Assembly (NCBI GenBank): GCA_964615365.1
Contig: CAZTOU010000001.1
Span: 62,001-126,000, forward strand
Source of the DNA: CAVXZE01 sp964615365
Lineage (GTDB): Bacteria; Myxococcota_A; UBA9160; UBA6930
Direction of reading: 5' to 3'
DNA: 64,000 bases
The notes under the pieces are model-generated. The model searched no databases. It was not told where the DNA came from and saw only the letters and a program-made list of their open reading frames with translations. Made by a program: the position numbers and the translations under genes. Below, one piece after another: positions 15,800 to 23,857 of the stretch (position 1 is the stretch's first letter; the number at the start of each line of letters is the position of its first letter).

Positions 15800-15862
15800 T
15801 CGACTCCTTTGCTGGGGTTCGAGTCGCGGTCTACGGATCGACGTCAGCCGGGTTCCCGTAGC

Positions 15863-16384
15863 TCACAGCTTCGCGATGACCTCTCTGGCGAACTCGCGAG
15901 CGTTCTTCTCGTCCTCGGCGCCAGGGTGCTTGTCGGTCTCCGCCATGCGCTTCGCCCACTCCTCGTCGGACAGGCCCTGGGATTCCTGGACCATGGGCTG
16001 GATGGCGGGGGCGAGACGGCCCTGGCAGTCGAAGCATCCGAGGTACCGGATGCCCTTCTCGTCCGCGATCGACGCCAGCGACGCGAGACCTTTCTCGTAG
16101 TTCTCCTTGCTGTACACGTCGGACGCATGGGTCACCAACCCGGCGAACGCGAAGGTGGGCGAAGCGGGAAGACTCTCCAGCAGGCTCTTCACCGACCCGG
16201 ACAGCCCGCCCGCGTGGATGGGGGTGCCGACGAAGGCCAGCTCGTACCCGGCCAGTCTCGCTGCGTCGATCTCTTCGATCTTCTCGAGATCCACCTGATG
16301 ATCTCCCGACAGCTCCTGCTGAACCGCCCGCGCGATCTGCTCGGTGTTGCCGGTTTGACTGAAATAGGTGATCAGAATCTTCAT
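15863..16384 (-). CDS. Flavodoxin domain protein
   Basis: 173 aa. The FMN phosphate loop is ILITYFSQTGNTEQIA at residues 2-17, followed by alternating beta strands and helices (ELAFVGTPIHAGG, TFAFAGLVTHAS, GIRYLGCFDCQG) as in flavodoxin-like fold proteins of the FldA/NAD(P)H oxidoreductase kind. It would carry one- or two-electron equivalents in the cytoplasm. ATG 16384 begins exactly at the first strand. It is upstream of DUF362 on the same strand and may share a transcript with it. Partners are not identifiable here. Confidence 0.88.
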   Translation of the reverse strand: MKILITYFSQTGNTEQIARAVQQELSGDHQVDLEKIEEIDAARLAGYELAFVGTPIHAGGLSGSVKSLLESLPASPTFAFAGLVTHASDVYSKENYEKGLASLASIADEKGIRYLGCFDCQGRLAPAIQPMVQESQGLSDEEWAKRMAETDKHPGAEDEKNAREFAREVIAKL

Positions 16385-16476
16385 TGGCTGGCTCTCCGGT
16401 TCCTTCGAGAATGGGTCTGCCCATCGTTTCGGAGACAGACTCCGCGAGATCCGCGCCGCGATGACGCGGCGGACCC

Positions 16477-17406
16477 TCAGGGTGCGTCGCTTGCCTCTCG
16501 GAGCACCTGCTGGACCAGCTGCTCGGTGGCTTCGACCTCGCGGACGCCCGATTGGAAGAGGCTCAGCCACTCCTCGACGAGCTCCTCGAGACGGTCCTTC
16601 TCCACGGAGACTCCCCGGGTCTCGAGCGCCTTCTCGATGCCGTTGCGGATCTCCTGCCGCGCGAGCTGGTTCGACATCACCTCGCGCCGCCACGCCTCCT
16701 GCTGGCGCTCCTCCTGCGACTTCTCCTCGAGCTTCTTGCGCTCGCCAGCGCGCATCATGCGGAAGGTGCCGTGCCGGGTGCCGTCGCGCTCGTAGGTCCC
16801 GACCAGGAGATCGCCGCCTTGCCGGATCTCCTGCGTGCGGTACTCGGTGCGCCCCTCCATGCTCTCGCCGCCCGCCGGCCCCATGACCTCCTCACGAATG
16901 AAGACCGGGAGATCGCCCGCGCTCTCGACGCCCCAGTTCTCCTGGTAGGTGATCGTCATCGCCGAGGCGGCCCGCGCCCGACCGGTCGAGCGCCAGTCGT
17001 CGCCATCCTTCCGCAGGGTCTTCGTCTTCGAGCCGCGGTCGTTCACCGCGAGCCCCTGGCGGATGTTGCCGAGCTGGCTCTGGTTGGGCTCCCAGAAGTG
17101 CAGGACGCGGGCGTACTGGCCGGTCGCCCGACGCTCGAAGCGACCCGTCTGGTTGGAGAAGGTGACGAGGGGCCACTCCATCCAGCGGAGGCGGCTGCCG
17201 GAGGGCTCGAACGACCAGACGCGGTCCTCCCAGCGCGGCGTGTCGGGGTTCGCGGAGGCGTCGTCCGTGTAATGCACGAGGACGTGCCAGTTGCCGTGGA
17301 GATCCACCTCGGCGCGCGCCGACGCCGCGCCCACTGCGATACTCGAGCCGAGGGCAGCCGCGATGGCCACCCGGTAGAGCGCTCGACGCCGGGAAAGCTG
17401 CGCCAT
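16477..17406 (-). CDS. Exported hypothetical protein, 309 aa
   Basis: Signal peptide: SRRRALYRVAIAAALGSS... with cleavage likely after ASARA (about residue 31). The mature part is rich in Trp, Arg and Glu and has the look of a lipocalin/beta-rich N-terminal half (HGNWHVLVHYTDD, EDRVWSFEPSG) and a charged, probably coiled-coil second half with GERKKLEEKSQEERQQEAWRR. No family recognised. No close neighbour in an operon: 92 bp separate it from flavodoxin and about 100 bp from the NhaC gene. The first half could bind a hydrophobic ligand in the periplasm, but this is speculation. Confidence 0.65.
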   Translation of the reverse strand: MAQLSRRRALYRVAIAAALGSSIAVGAASARAEVDLHGNWHVLVHYTDDASANPDTPRWEDRVWSFEPSGSRLRWMEWPLVTFSNQTGRFERRATGQYARVLHFWEPNQSQLGNIRQGLAVNDRGSKTKTLRKDGDDWRSTGRARAASAMTITYQENWGVESAGDLPVFIREEVMGPAGGESMEGRTEYRTQEIRQGGDLLVGTYERDGTRHGTFRMMRAGERKKLEEKSQEERQQEAWRREVMSNQLARQEIRNGIEKALETRGVSVEKDRLEELVEEWLSLFQSGVREVEATEQLVQQVLREASDAP

Positions 17407-17507
17407 GACTGGTCCTCCCGAATCCCCGATTCTCGCTCAATCGCCCTCACTAATCGAGACCCCTGCTCAGTCCTGGGACGCCTTGGGACGGGCGATGGCG
17501 GCCTCGT

Positions 17508-19139
17508 TCATGGGACGCGGCCTCCTCGGAGGACGGAGGGAAGCAGGGCGAGGGCGCCGAATCCCGCCGGGAGCAGCAGCCAGGCCGGGGCACCGAAGCC
17601 CGCTGGCAGGAAGCCGATCACGGCGGCGGCGGCCGCGGCGAGCAGCGCGTAGGGAAGCTGTGTGCGTACGTGTTCGAGGGGTTCGATGCCGCAAGCGATC
17701 GACGAGACGATCGTGGTGTCACTCAGCGGTGAGCAGTGATCCCCGAACACCGCGCCGCTGAATACCCCAGCCACGGTGGCGGCGACCACGGGGGAAATCG
17801 CGCCCGGGTCGCTGGTGCCGGTGAGCGTGAGTGCCACCGGCAAGGCCAGCGGCATCAGAACCCCCATCGTGCCCCAGGAGGTGCCGGTGGAGAACGAGAC
17901 CAGTGTGCCGGTCAGGAAAACCGCCACCGGGAACAGGCCCAGGGGCATGCGCTCCGCCAGCAGACCGGCGATCACCCCCGAGGCGTCCAGCGCCGTGAGC
18001 GTGCTGCTGAGCACCCAGGCGCCGATCAGGATGAGCGCCGGGGAGAAGAGCTGGCGCACGCCCTCGCCGAAGATCCTCACGCCGTGCGTGCCGTCCACGC
18101 CGCGGGGATTGAAGGCGAAGGCGACCAGACAGGCGAAGGCGCTCGCGCAGACCAGTACCTGCGCCGCCTCGGCGTTGCCGAAGGCGTCCATCACCCCGCG
18201 GAAGGAGATCGGCCAGAGGCGCTCTGCGCCGCTGGCGTAGAGCCCGCCGAGCAGCGCCAGGAGCAGCAGCACGAGCGGGGCGAGGGCGCGCAGGGGAGAG
18301 AGACTGGCTCCGGTGTCGAGCCGAGCCGCCTGTTCCTCCCGGGGTTCGAGCCCGCCCTTGGCCTTCTCCTCGGCCGCCGCCATCGGACCGAGGTTCCACG
18401 ATCGGTGGATCGCGATCGCGAGCAGCGCGATCGTGAACCAGCAGTAGAAGTTGAGCGGGATGGAGCGGAGGAAGACCTGGTAGGCATTCACCTCGAGCTC
18501 CACGGCCTGGTAGCCCGCCCGGATCATCGAGAGCTGGTAGGCGATCCAGGTCGAGATCACCGCCACGCAGGCCACCGCCGCGCTGGTCGAATCGACCAGG
18601 TAGGCGAGCTTCTCCCTCGACACTCCGGCGCGGCGGGCGAGCGGGGAGAGCGTGCGTCCGACGAGCATCGAGTTGGCGAGACCGTCGAAGAAGCACACCA
18701 GGCCCATGCCGAAGGCGCTCCACTGCACCCGCCGGGCAGCGAGGCTGGGATTCGAGAGCCAGCCCCGGAGGAGCCCCTGAAAACCGCCGCCGCGCTCGAT
18801 CAGGGCGACGAAGCCTCCGAGCAGCAAGGTGAAGGCCAGGACGCTCTGATTCCAGGTACTCGCCAGCGCCGGCACGAGGTGGTCCCGAAAGAGAGCGAGC
18901 GTCGCGGTGGCGGGGTTGCCCGACTCGAGCAGCAGCACGCCCGCGAGCCCGCCCAGGAGGAGGCCCGTCAGCACGCGGCGCAGCAGGAAGACGCCGCCGA
19001 TCGCCACGACGGTGGGCCAGAGCGCCCGCAGCGAGACCTCGGCGGGAACCCAGAGCCAGGTCGCCGCCAACAGCGCGAGCGCGGCCATCGCGCGGCCCGG
19101 GCCGGGCGGGCGGGCTGCTTCGCTCCGGGTCATGCCCAT
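17508..19139 (-). CDS. NhaC-family Na+/H+ antiporter-like transporter
   Basis: 543 aa with about 12 membrane helices. NhaC-type landmarks: LLGGFVALIERGGGFQGLLRGW, CFFDGLANSMLVGRTLSPLARRAGVSREKLAYLVDSTSAA and, near the C-terminus, SFSTGTSWGTMGVLMPLALP followed by GAVFGDHCSPLSDTTIVSS, all diagnostic for this ion transporter family. It would exchange sodium for protons, or move an organic anion, at the inner membrane. Two in-frame ATGs (19139, 19133) are equally possible. No operon partner is obvious. Confidence 0.9.
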   Translation of the reverse strand: MGMTRSEAARPPGPGRAMAALALLAATWLWVPAEVSLRALWPTVVAIGGVFLLRRVLTGLLLGGLAGVLLLESGNPATATLALFRDHLVPALASTWNQSVLAFTLLLGGFVALIERGGGFQGLLRGWLSNPSLAARRVQWSAFGMGLVCFFDGLANSMLVGRTLSPLARRAGVSREKLAYLVDSTSAAVACVAVISTWIAYQLSMIRAGYQAVELEVNAYQVFLRSIPLNFYCWFTIALLAIAIHRSWNLGPMAAAEEKAKGGLEPREEQAARLDTGASLSPLRALAPLVLLLLALLGGLYASGAERLWPISFRGVMDAFGNAEAAQVLVCASAFACLVAFAFNPRGVDGTHGVRIFGEGVRQLFSPALILIGAWVLSSTLTALDASGVIAGLLAERMPLGLFPVAVFLTGTLVSFSTGTSWGTMGVLMPLALPVALTLTGTSDPGAISPVVAATVAGVFSGAVFGDHCSPLSDTTIVSSIACGIEPLEHVRTQLPYALLAAAAAAVIGFLPAGFGAPAWLLLPAGFGALALLPSVLRGGRVP

Positions 19140-19205
19140 CAGGTAGGCGATCGCTGCCCCGGATTCCAGCGCCGCATGCGGTGCCGCCGGCGGGGATCGA
19201 GGATC

Positions 19206-19721
19206 TTACACTGCCTGCGCCGAGAGCTTCAGCATCGCTCCGGTCTCGCTGTAGTGCTTCAGCATGTGACCGAGGCCCGTGAGCATCGCGGACACTTTCT
19301 CTCGTCCATCTCCATCGATGAAGGCGTTTCCTCGCTCGTTGCGGGCGGTGAGCACCAGGTCGAGCGTGGCCTGGGTCGCGCCATCTGCCGCGGCTTCCAT
19401 TTCGATCTTGTACTTGATGATCGAGATGTCGGTCAGCAGAACGAAGTGCAGGCGGAAGTCGTCCGGGTCATGCAAGACGGCGTACCAGGTGGTTACGCCG
19501 CCCTCGGCATCGTGCAACAAGGGCGCGGAGAGCCTTTCGGTGAAGATGCACCCGTCTTCGACCTTGCCGCTCTCCGAGTAGAGGATCTCGCAGTCCCACC
19601 CGTCGATCCACTTGTACTCCTCGTAGGGACAGGCCAGCGGAAACACCCGGTCCACGGGAGCGTCGATCCGTCCCTCCTGCGTGACCTGCATGCGTTTGGC
19701 CTCGAAGCTCGACACGTCCAT
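19206..19721 (-). CDS. SRPBCC family protein
   Basis: 171 aa. The START/Bet v1-like fold is suggested by the opening QVTQEGRIDAPVDRVFPLAC, a classic first strand and helix of SRPBCC proteins, followed by alternating beta strands and a long C-terminal helix (VSAMLTGLGHMLKHYSETG). Such proteins bind hydrophobic ligands or act as small cyclases or coenzyme-binding adaptors. Its ATG (19721) is 5 bp past the stop of a tetR gene, so the pair is cotranscribed; the SRPBCC protein may handle the compound the regulator senses. Confidence 0.75.
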   Translation of the reverse strand: MDVSSFEAKRMQVTQEGRIDAPVDRVFPLACPYEEYKWIDGWDCEILYSESGKVEDGCIFTERLSAPLLHDAEGGVTTWYAVLHDPDDFRLHFVLLTDISIIKYKIEMEAAADGATQATLDLVLTARNERGNAFIDGDGREKVSAMLTGLGHMLKHYSETGAMLKLSAQAV

Positions 19722-19726
19722 TCCTC

Positions 19727-20344
19727 TCACGTGTCGGCGCGATCGGATCGCGTCTCTTGGGGTTTGATGCCGTTCCACAGCACCTCGGTGAAGGAGCGCA
19801 CCAGTGTTCTTCTCGAGCGGTCGTTCCTGGGCAGGAGACCGATGTGCTCGAGAAGCGCGAAGTTGTGGAGGATTCCGAAGATCGCGACACCCACGGCGTG
19901 CGGGTCGCACGACCCGATCCGGCCCTCGCGCTGCCCCGACTCGACGTATTCGGCGATGGCCTCCACGAGCGCCCGGGCCGGCATCTCGGGGAATCTCTCG
20001 GCCAGCTCGGCGGCGTCGAAGCCGGGGTGGGCCAGGAGCCGGGTGAGCACCGGTACCATCTGGTTCAGGTACTCGAGGAGGCGCAGCGAGATCGCCTCGA
20101 GCTCCCGGTCGGCGGGCGCATCCCCGCAGAGGTCCGCGATCGTCTGCCGTGCGTCGAATTCGGCGAAGCCCATGGCGGCGAAGAAGAGGTCCGCCTTGGT
20201 GCCGAAACGCTTGAAGATGGTGGCCTCGGAGATCCCCGCGCGCCGCGCGATCGCTCCCGTGGGGGCGCCCACACCCTCTTCCAGGAAGGTCTCTCGCGCC
20301 ACCGCGAGAAGCTCCTGCGTTTCGATCAGCCGCGGTCTTCCCAT
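19727..20344 (-). CDS. TetR family transcriptional regulator
   Basis: 205 aa starting MGRPRLIETQ, a common TetR N-terminus; a longer in-frame start would include the operator. The helix-turn-helix is GAIARRAGISEATIFKRFGTKADLF (quoted in part: ISEATIFKRF). The C-terminal half is helical. A perfect 10+10 palindrome overlapping a TATAAT -10 lies 44-74 bp upstream, so autorepression is very likely. The SRPBCC gene follows after 5 bp; the upstream cytochrome P450 remnant, on the same strand, may once have been another target. Confidence 0.9.
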   Translation of the reverse strand: MGRPRLIETQELLAVARETFLEEGVGAPTGAIARRAGISEATIFKRFGTKADLFFAAMGFAEFDARQTIADLCGDAPADRELEAISLRLLEYLNQMVPVLTRLLAHPGFDAAELAERFPEMPARALVEAIAEYVESGQREGRIGSCDPHAVGVAIFGILHNFALLEHIGLLPRNDRSRRTLVRSFTEVLWNGIKPQETRSDRADT

Positions 20345-20387
20345 GGCCGAGCCCGCTCCCCGGGTCGGCCGACAATTGCCGGCCGAA

Positions 20388-20418
20388 AATAGTAAGTACT
20401 TAATCACTTACTATTATA
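20388..20418 (-). promoter_or_regulatory. tetR promoter with 10-bp inverted-repeat operator
   Basis: AATAGTAAGT (20388-20397) and ACTTACTATT (20406-20415) are exact reverse complements with an 8-bp spacer. On the minus strand TATAAT (20418-20413) overlaps the outer edge of the repeat, so repressor binding would occlude the promoter. This is the cleanest operator in the window. Confidence 0.8.
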
Positions 20419-20482
20419 GGATCCCGCTGCCACCTGTCAAGGGTTGCGGGGAACGGCTCCAGCCGGGACGAAAAACTCAATA

Positions 20483-20507
20483 GATTCAGGGTGGTTTCTT
20501 CTGAATC
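20483..20507 (-). terminator. Possible terminator after P450 remnant
   Basis: GATTCAG (20483-20489) and CTGAATC (20501-20507) form a 7-bp stem with an 11-base loop. On the minus strand a TTTTT run follows about 8 bases later. Placement 24 bp after the P450 stop fits a terminator, though the T-run is not adjacent. Confidence 0.35.
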
Positions 20508-20530
20508 CCGGAAGGCAGCCGCGCGGACTT

Positions 20531-21349
20531 CTATCCCCGCGCCTCGACGAACCGCACCGGAATGCGCCCCGGCACCCGGAACAGCGACCGTCCCCACTGC
20601 GTCGACTCGTCGAGCAGCGTCAGCTCCTCGAAGCGCCGGACCAGCGTCCCGATCGCGACCTGCGTCTCGAGTCGCGCCAGGTGAGCGCCCAGGCAGAGGT
20701 GCGCGCCGCCGCCGAACGAGAGGTGGGGCGCCGCGTTCTTGCCCTCGGTGTAGCGGGCGACGTCGAATCGCTCCGGGTCCTCGAAGTGATCCGGGTCGCG
20801 GTTGCCGGCGGCGAGCAGCGCGACCACCTCGGTGTCGATCGGGATGACGTAGTCGCCGAACTGCGAGTCCTCGTGGAGGACCCTGACCGTAGCGACGATG
20901 GGGCCGGAGTAGCGCAGGCACTCCTCGACGGCGCTCACGATCAACTCGGGGTCGGCGCGCAGCTTCTCGAGCTCTTCGGGGTGCCGGATCAGCGTCGTGA
21001 GTCCGTTGCCGATCAGGCCGATCGTGGTCTCGAAGCCGGCGATCAGCAGACCGATCGACTGCGAGATGAGCTCGAGGGGGCTGAGCTTCTCTCCCTCCTC
21101 CTCGGCGGAGATCAATCCGCTGAGGAGGTCGTCACCCGGGTCGCCCCGCCTTCGTTCGATGAGGTCATTGAAATAGGCGGCGAGGGACATGCCGGCCTCG
21201 TCCACTCGCGCCTGAATCTTCTCGTCTCCCAGCCCCCGGAGAGTGAGAAGTCCGTGGGTGGCGTCCGCGGTCCACTGCGTGAAGCGGCTCTGGTCCTCCG
21301 GGGGGATGCCCATCAGCTCGCAGATCAGCGTCGCCGGTACCGGCCGGGC
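20531..21349 (-). pseudogene. Cytochrome P450, 5' half missing
   Basis: About 272 residues of a normal ~400-residue P450 remain. Present: the oxygen-binding I-helix AGFETT, the ExxR motif EECLR, and the haem loop FGGGAHLCLGAHLAR. The open frame continues upstream of the ATG at 21313 through ARPVPATLICELMGIPPED, the usual P450 sequence before the G helix, to about 21349, where homology stops abruptly and plus-strand coding for an unrelated protein begins. So the gene has lost roughly its first 130 codons by deletion or misassembly rather than by a late start. The fragment cannot make a functional P450. Confidence 0.85.
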
Positions 21350-21666
21350 TCGACTGCGACGACGGCGTCGACAACGACTTCGACTCGCTTACCGACCTGG
21401 CGGACCCCGGCTGCCGCAACGCGTTCTGGAAGACGGAGAAACCCAGGTGCGACGACGACATCGACAACGATGGTGACGGGGCAGTCGACTGGGACGGCGG
21501 CATCTTCGGTCTGCCGATCGACGACTTCTGCGTGGGTCAGCCCTGGGCGGATCGCGAGCAGGCGAGGTGTGGCCTCGGCGTCGAGGTCGCATTGGTGCTG
21601 CTGCCGCTCATGGGGCTGCGTCGCTGGCGGTCGCGCCGAGGCGAGCCGGTCCGGCTTCTCGGCTAG
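21349..21666 (+). pseudogene. C-terminal fragment of Ca-binding surface protein
   Basis: An open frame without a start codon encodes two Asp-rich calcium-loop repeats of the MopE/thrombospondin-3 kind, CDDGVDNDFDS...DPGC and CDDDIDNDGDGAVD, followed by CGLGVEVALVLLPLM and an Arg cluster (LRRWRSRRG). The Cys-Gly, hydrophobic helix and basic tail resemble C-terminal sorting signals of the MYXO-CTERM/PEP-CTERM type. Everything before 21349 is cytochrome P450 on the other strand, so the N-terminal part of this exported protein is missing. It is the right-hand half of the deletion or misjoin described in the findings. Confidence 0.78.
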
Positions 21667-21762
21667 GGGGCTCGTAGGGTAGATCCCCACCGGCTCGCGC
21701 CGCCCGAGGCTGTGAAGTGGTTCATAGCCTCGGGTCGAGCCGTGGGCCTACGATCGCTGGCG

Positions 21763-22662
21763 ATGAGTGGAGATCTCGCAGCGAAGATTGGCCGGCTGTC
21801 GCGGCGCATGGGGCGGGAGATCTCGCGCCTGCCCGTGGTGTCGGTGGTCGGGGATGCCCTCTCGGAGTCCAGCGGAGTCCGCGAGCTGACGGCTCAGGTG
21901 AACGGAAGAGCAGTGGATCCGTTGTCCTGCGTCCAGCTCGTCGAGGCGTTCGAGAGGCTCGAGAAGCGAGCCGAGACCGTCCGCAGAGCGCGAGCCGTGG
22001 TCAACCCCCAGGGCGCGCTCATCGGCGCGGGCCTTCGCAAGGCCTCGCAGCTGGGCCGGACCGAGGACGACCGGCCGCAGGTGCGCCTGTGCAGACGCGC
22101 GACGCTGCTGTCTAGGGCGCAGCTTCGCAAGAACCCCGGGGACGCCCGCGCGGTGCACGCTCTTGCCCGCGTCGCGCTCTTCCGGGAGCGCCATACAGAC
22201 GCCGTCCGCTTCGCCAAGCGCGCGGCGTTGCTCGCACAGCCCGCGCCGGGCGACGAGCTGGTGACGCTCGCGCGGGCCTATCACGGGCTGCGGCACCTGC
22301 GCAGCGCCGAGCGGGCCGCCACGATGGCGGTGCGAGCCGGTTCCACCGCAGGCTACGACGTGCTCGCCGAGCTGCTCTCGGAGAACAAGGACCTCATGCC
22401 GCACGTGCGCATCCAGAGGATCCGGAAGCTGCGCGAGCGGGTTCGCGAGGAGGACCGCACCCGCTACGCGGGCGTTCACAAGCGCGCGGGACACGTGGCC
22501 TGGGACGTCGCCGAACGCCAGCGGAAGAAGTACCAGGAGACGCGGTCGCGCCTGGAGCGCTTCGTCGAGCAGAGCAAGGTGAGTTTCGAGCAACAGCTCG
22601 AGAGGTTCGAGCTGGGGAGTCCGCCCTGGAATGGGGCTGACCGGGAGCAGAAGCATGATTGA
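21763..22662 (+). CDS. Hypothetical basic, TPR-like protein
   Basis: 299 aa from ATG 21763 (a GTG at 21712 is also in frame). Very rich in Arg and Ala; the middle (AQLRKNPGDARAVHALARVALFRERH and the next 60 residues) has the A-x-x-A helix pairs of TPR-like repeats, and the C-terminal third is a long, charged helix (RQRKKYQETRSRLERF). No signal peptide. It overlaps by 8 bp the gene for a strikingly acidic protein; the opposite charges suggest the two bind each other. No known family recognised. Confidence 0.65.
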   Translation: MSGDLAAKIGRLSRRMGREISRLPVVSVVGDALSESSGVRELTAQVNGRAVDPLSCVQLVEAFERLEKRAETVRRARAVVNPQGALIGAGLRKASQLGRTEDDRPQVRLCRRATLLSRAQLRKNPGDARAVHALARVALFRERHTDAVRFAKRAALLAQPAPGDELVTLARAYHGLRHLRSAERAATMAVRAGSTAGYDVLAELLSENKDLMPHVRIQRIRKLRERVREEDRTRYAGVHKRAGHVAWDVAERQRKKYQETRSRLERFVEQSKVSFEQQLERFELGSPPWNGADREQKHD

Positions 22663-23020
22663 ACTGGATGCCACGGATTTCGATCTCGAGCTGGACGCCG
22701 ACGAGTTCGCCGAGCTGGACCTCGATCTCGGCGCTGACGAGTTCGCTGCGCAGCTCTCGGAGGTGGACCTGGACGCGATGGTCGACGAGTCCTTTCTCGC
22801 CGTGCTGGACGAGGAGCTCGGAGGGATCGCGAGCACCGAAGGCCTGGACGAGGTGGGCGAGCCGCACGAGGTGGATGCCTTCCTGAGTGACGAGACCTTC
22901 GATCGCACCGAGCTGGCCGGCGGCGACAGCGTCTACGCCGGGGGCGACGGCGAGACGTCCTACGTCTACGACAGCGACAGCGGTGCCAGCGTGATCCCGG
23001 GCGAAGGGGTGGTGTACTGA
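22655..23020 (+). CDS. Hypothetical hyperacidic protein, 121 aa
   Basis: Of 121 residues 37 are Asp or Glu, against one Arg, one His and no Lys. The N-terminal 45 residues contain an imperfect repeat around LDADEFAELDLDL / LGADEFAAQL. The second half becomes Gly, Ser and Tyr-rich (GGDGETSYVYDSDSG). ATG 22655 overlaps the end of the basic upstream gene by 8 bp, indicating coupled translation. A charge-neutralising partner or chaperone of that protein is an attractive idea; calcium binding is another. No known family recognised. Confidence 0.6.
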   Translation: MIELDATDFDLELDADEFAELDLDLGADEFAAQLSEVDLDAMVDESFLAVLDEELGGIASTEGLDEVGEPHEVDAFLSDETFDRTELAGGDSVYAGGDGETSYVYDSDSGASVIPGEGVVY

Positions 23021-23075
23021 CCTCGTGTGATCCCGAGCCCGACGAATTCGTCGCTCGCACCGGGCGCAGTCGAGA

Positions 23076-23648
23076 TCAGGAGATCGTCTTCAGGATGATC
23101 GGCTCATTGCGGTGCGGGATGGCGGGGATGGCCTTCGGGTAGCCGACGATGATCGGGGCCACGATGGCCTGGTCGTCGGTGAGGCCGATCTCTTCGAGGA
23201 GCCCCGGATCTTCGATGCGTGATCCCAGATCGACCCAGCAGGTGCCCAGGCCCCGGGCCGCGGCCGAGAGCATGAAGTAGCTGGCCGCCAGGGCGCAGTC
23301 CACCTCGAGCGAGTGGGAGCGCTTGTCCCCGCAGATGATGACCAGGCTGGGAGCGTTGTAGAACACGTTGAATTCCGGGTTGCGCAGGGCCGCTTCGTAT
23401 CGCTGGACGTAGGATGAGGGATTGCTGTCCAGCTCGGCCACCAGGTTGGACCGGCTCTCCTCGGACAGCCGCCCGATGGTCTCACGGTCGTTGATGACGA
23501 TGAAGCGCCAGGTCTGCCGGTTTCCGCTGCTGGGAGCCAGGCAGGCGTCCTGGATGATCTCCATCAGCAGGTCCAGGGAAACGTCCTTGTCCTGATAGTT
23601 GCGTACCGAGCGCCGGGTCTTGAGCAGGTCGAAGAAATCGGTCGACAA
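23076..23648 (-). CDS. Nitroreductase family protein
   Basis: 190 aa FMN-dependent oxidoreductase fold. Seen: TRRSVRNYQDKDVS at the N-terminus, the FMN-binding LAPSSGNRQTWRFIVI, DCALAASYFMLSAAARGLGTCW helix, and the C-terminal PIIVGYPKAIP. Start is TTG 23648 with AGGAG 6 nt upstream; no ATG fits. It is divergent from the Fe-S protein gene at 23858 and may share its regulatory interval. Substrate could be quinone, nitro compound or an enone; not predictable. Confidence 0.88.
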   Translation of the reverse strand: MSTDFFDLLKTRRSVRNYQDKDVSLDLLMEIIQDACLAPSSGNRQTWRFIVINDRETIGRLSEESRSNLVAELDSNPSSYVQRYEAALRNPEFNVFYNAPSLVIICGDKRSHSLEVDCALAASYFMLSAAARGLGTCWVDLGSRIEDPGLLEEIGLTDDQAIVAPIIVGYPKAIPAIPHRNEPIILKTIS

Positions 23649-23857
23649 TCGCTACTCCTGTCTTTCCTAATTCGCACAAGGTATCCAGATATCGCGAAGT
23701 TGTCCCATTTGCCGGTGATTCCGCGAGGTTAGTGGTTCCAGGCCGGGAGATCTCATGCGGCCTTCAGTTGTCGACTCGAGCGTCCTTCTGGATAACTCGG
23801 CGTGAGGTGGATACGGTATCGAAGATCCCGATCGACCCACCCCTGCCGGAGGTTCTC

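Noticed and set aside
17736..20483. A 915-codon plus-strand frame opposite NhaC, SRPBCC and tetR.
   Set aside because: Low-complexity Arg/Gln/His-rich translation and no motifs; the opposite strand has recognisable membrane and regulator genes.
23732..23857. Start of the Fe-S protein at an upstream codon such as 23732 or GTG 23807.
   Set aside because: ATG 23858 has a GGAGG site at proper spacing and the upstream translation does not look conserved.
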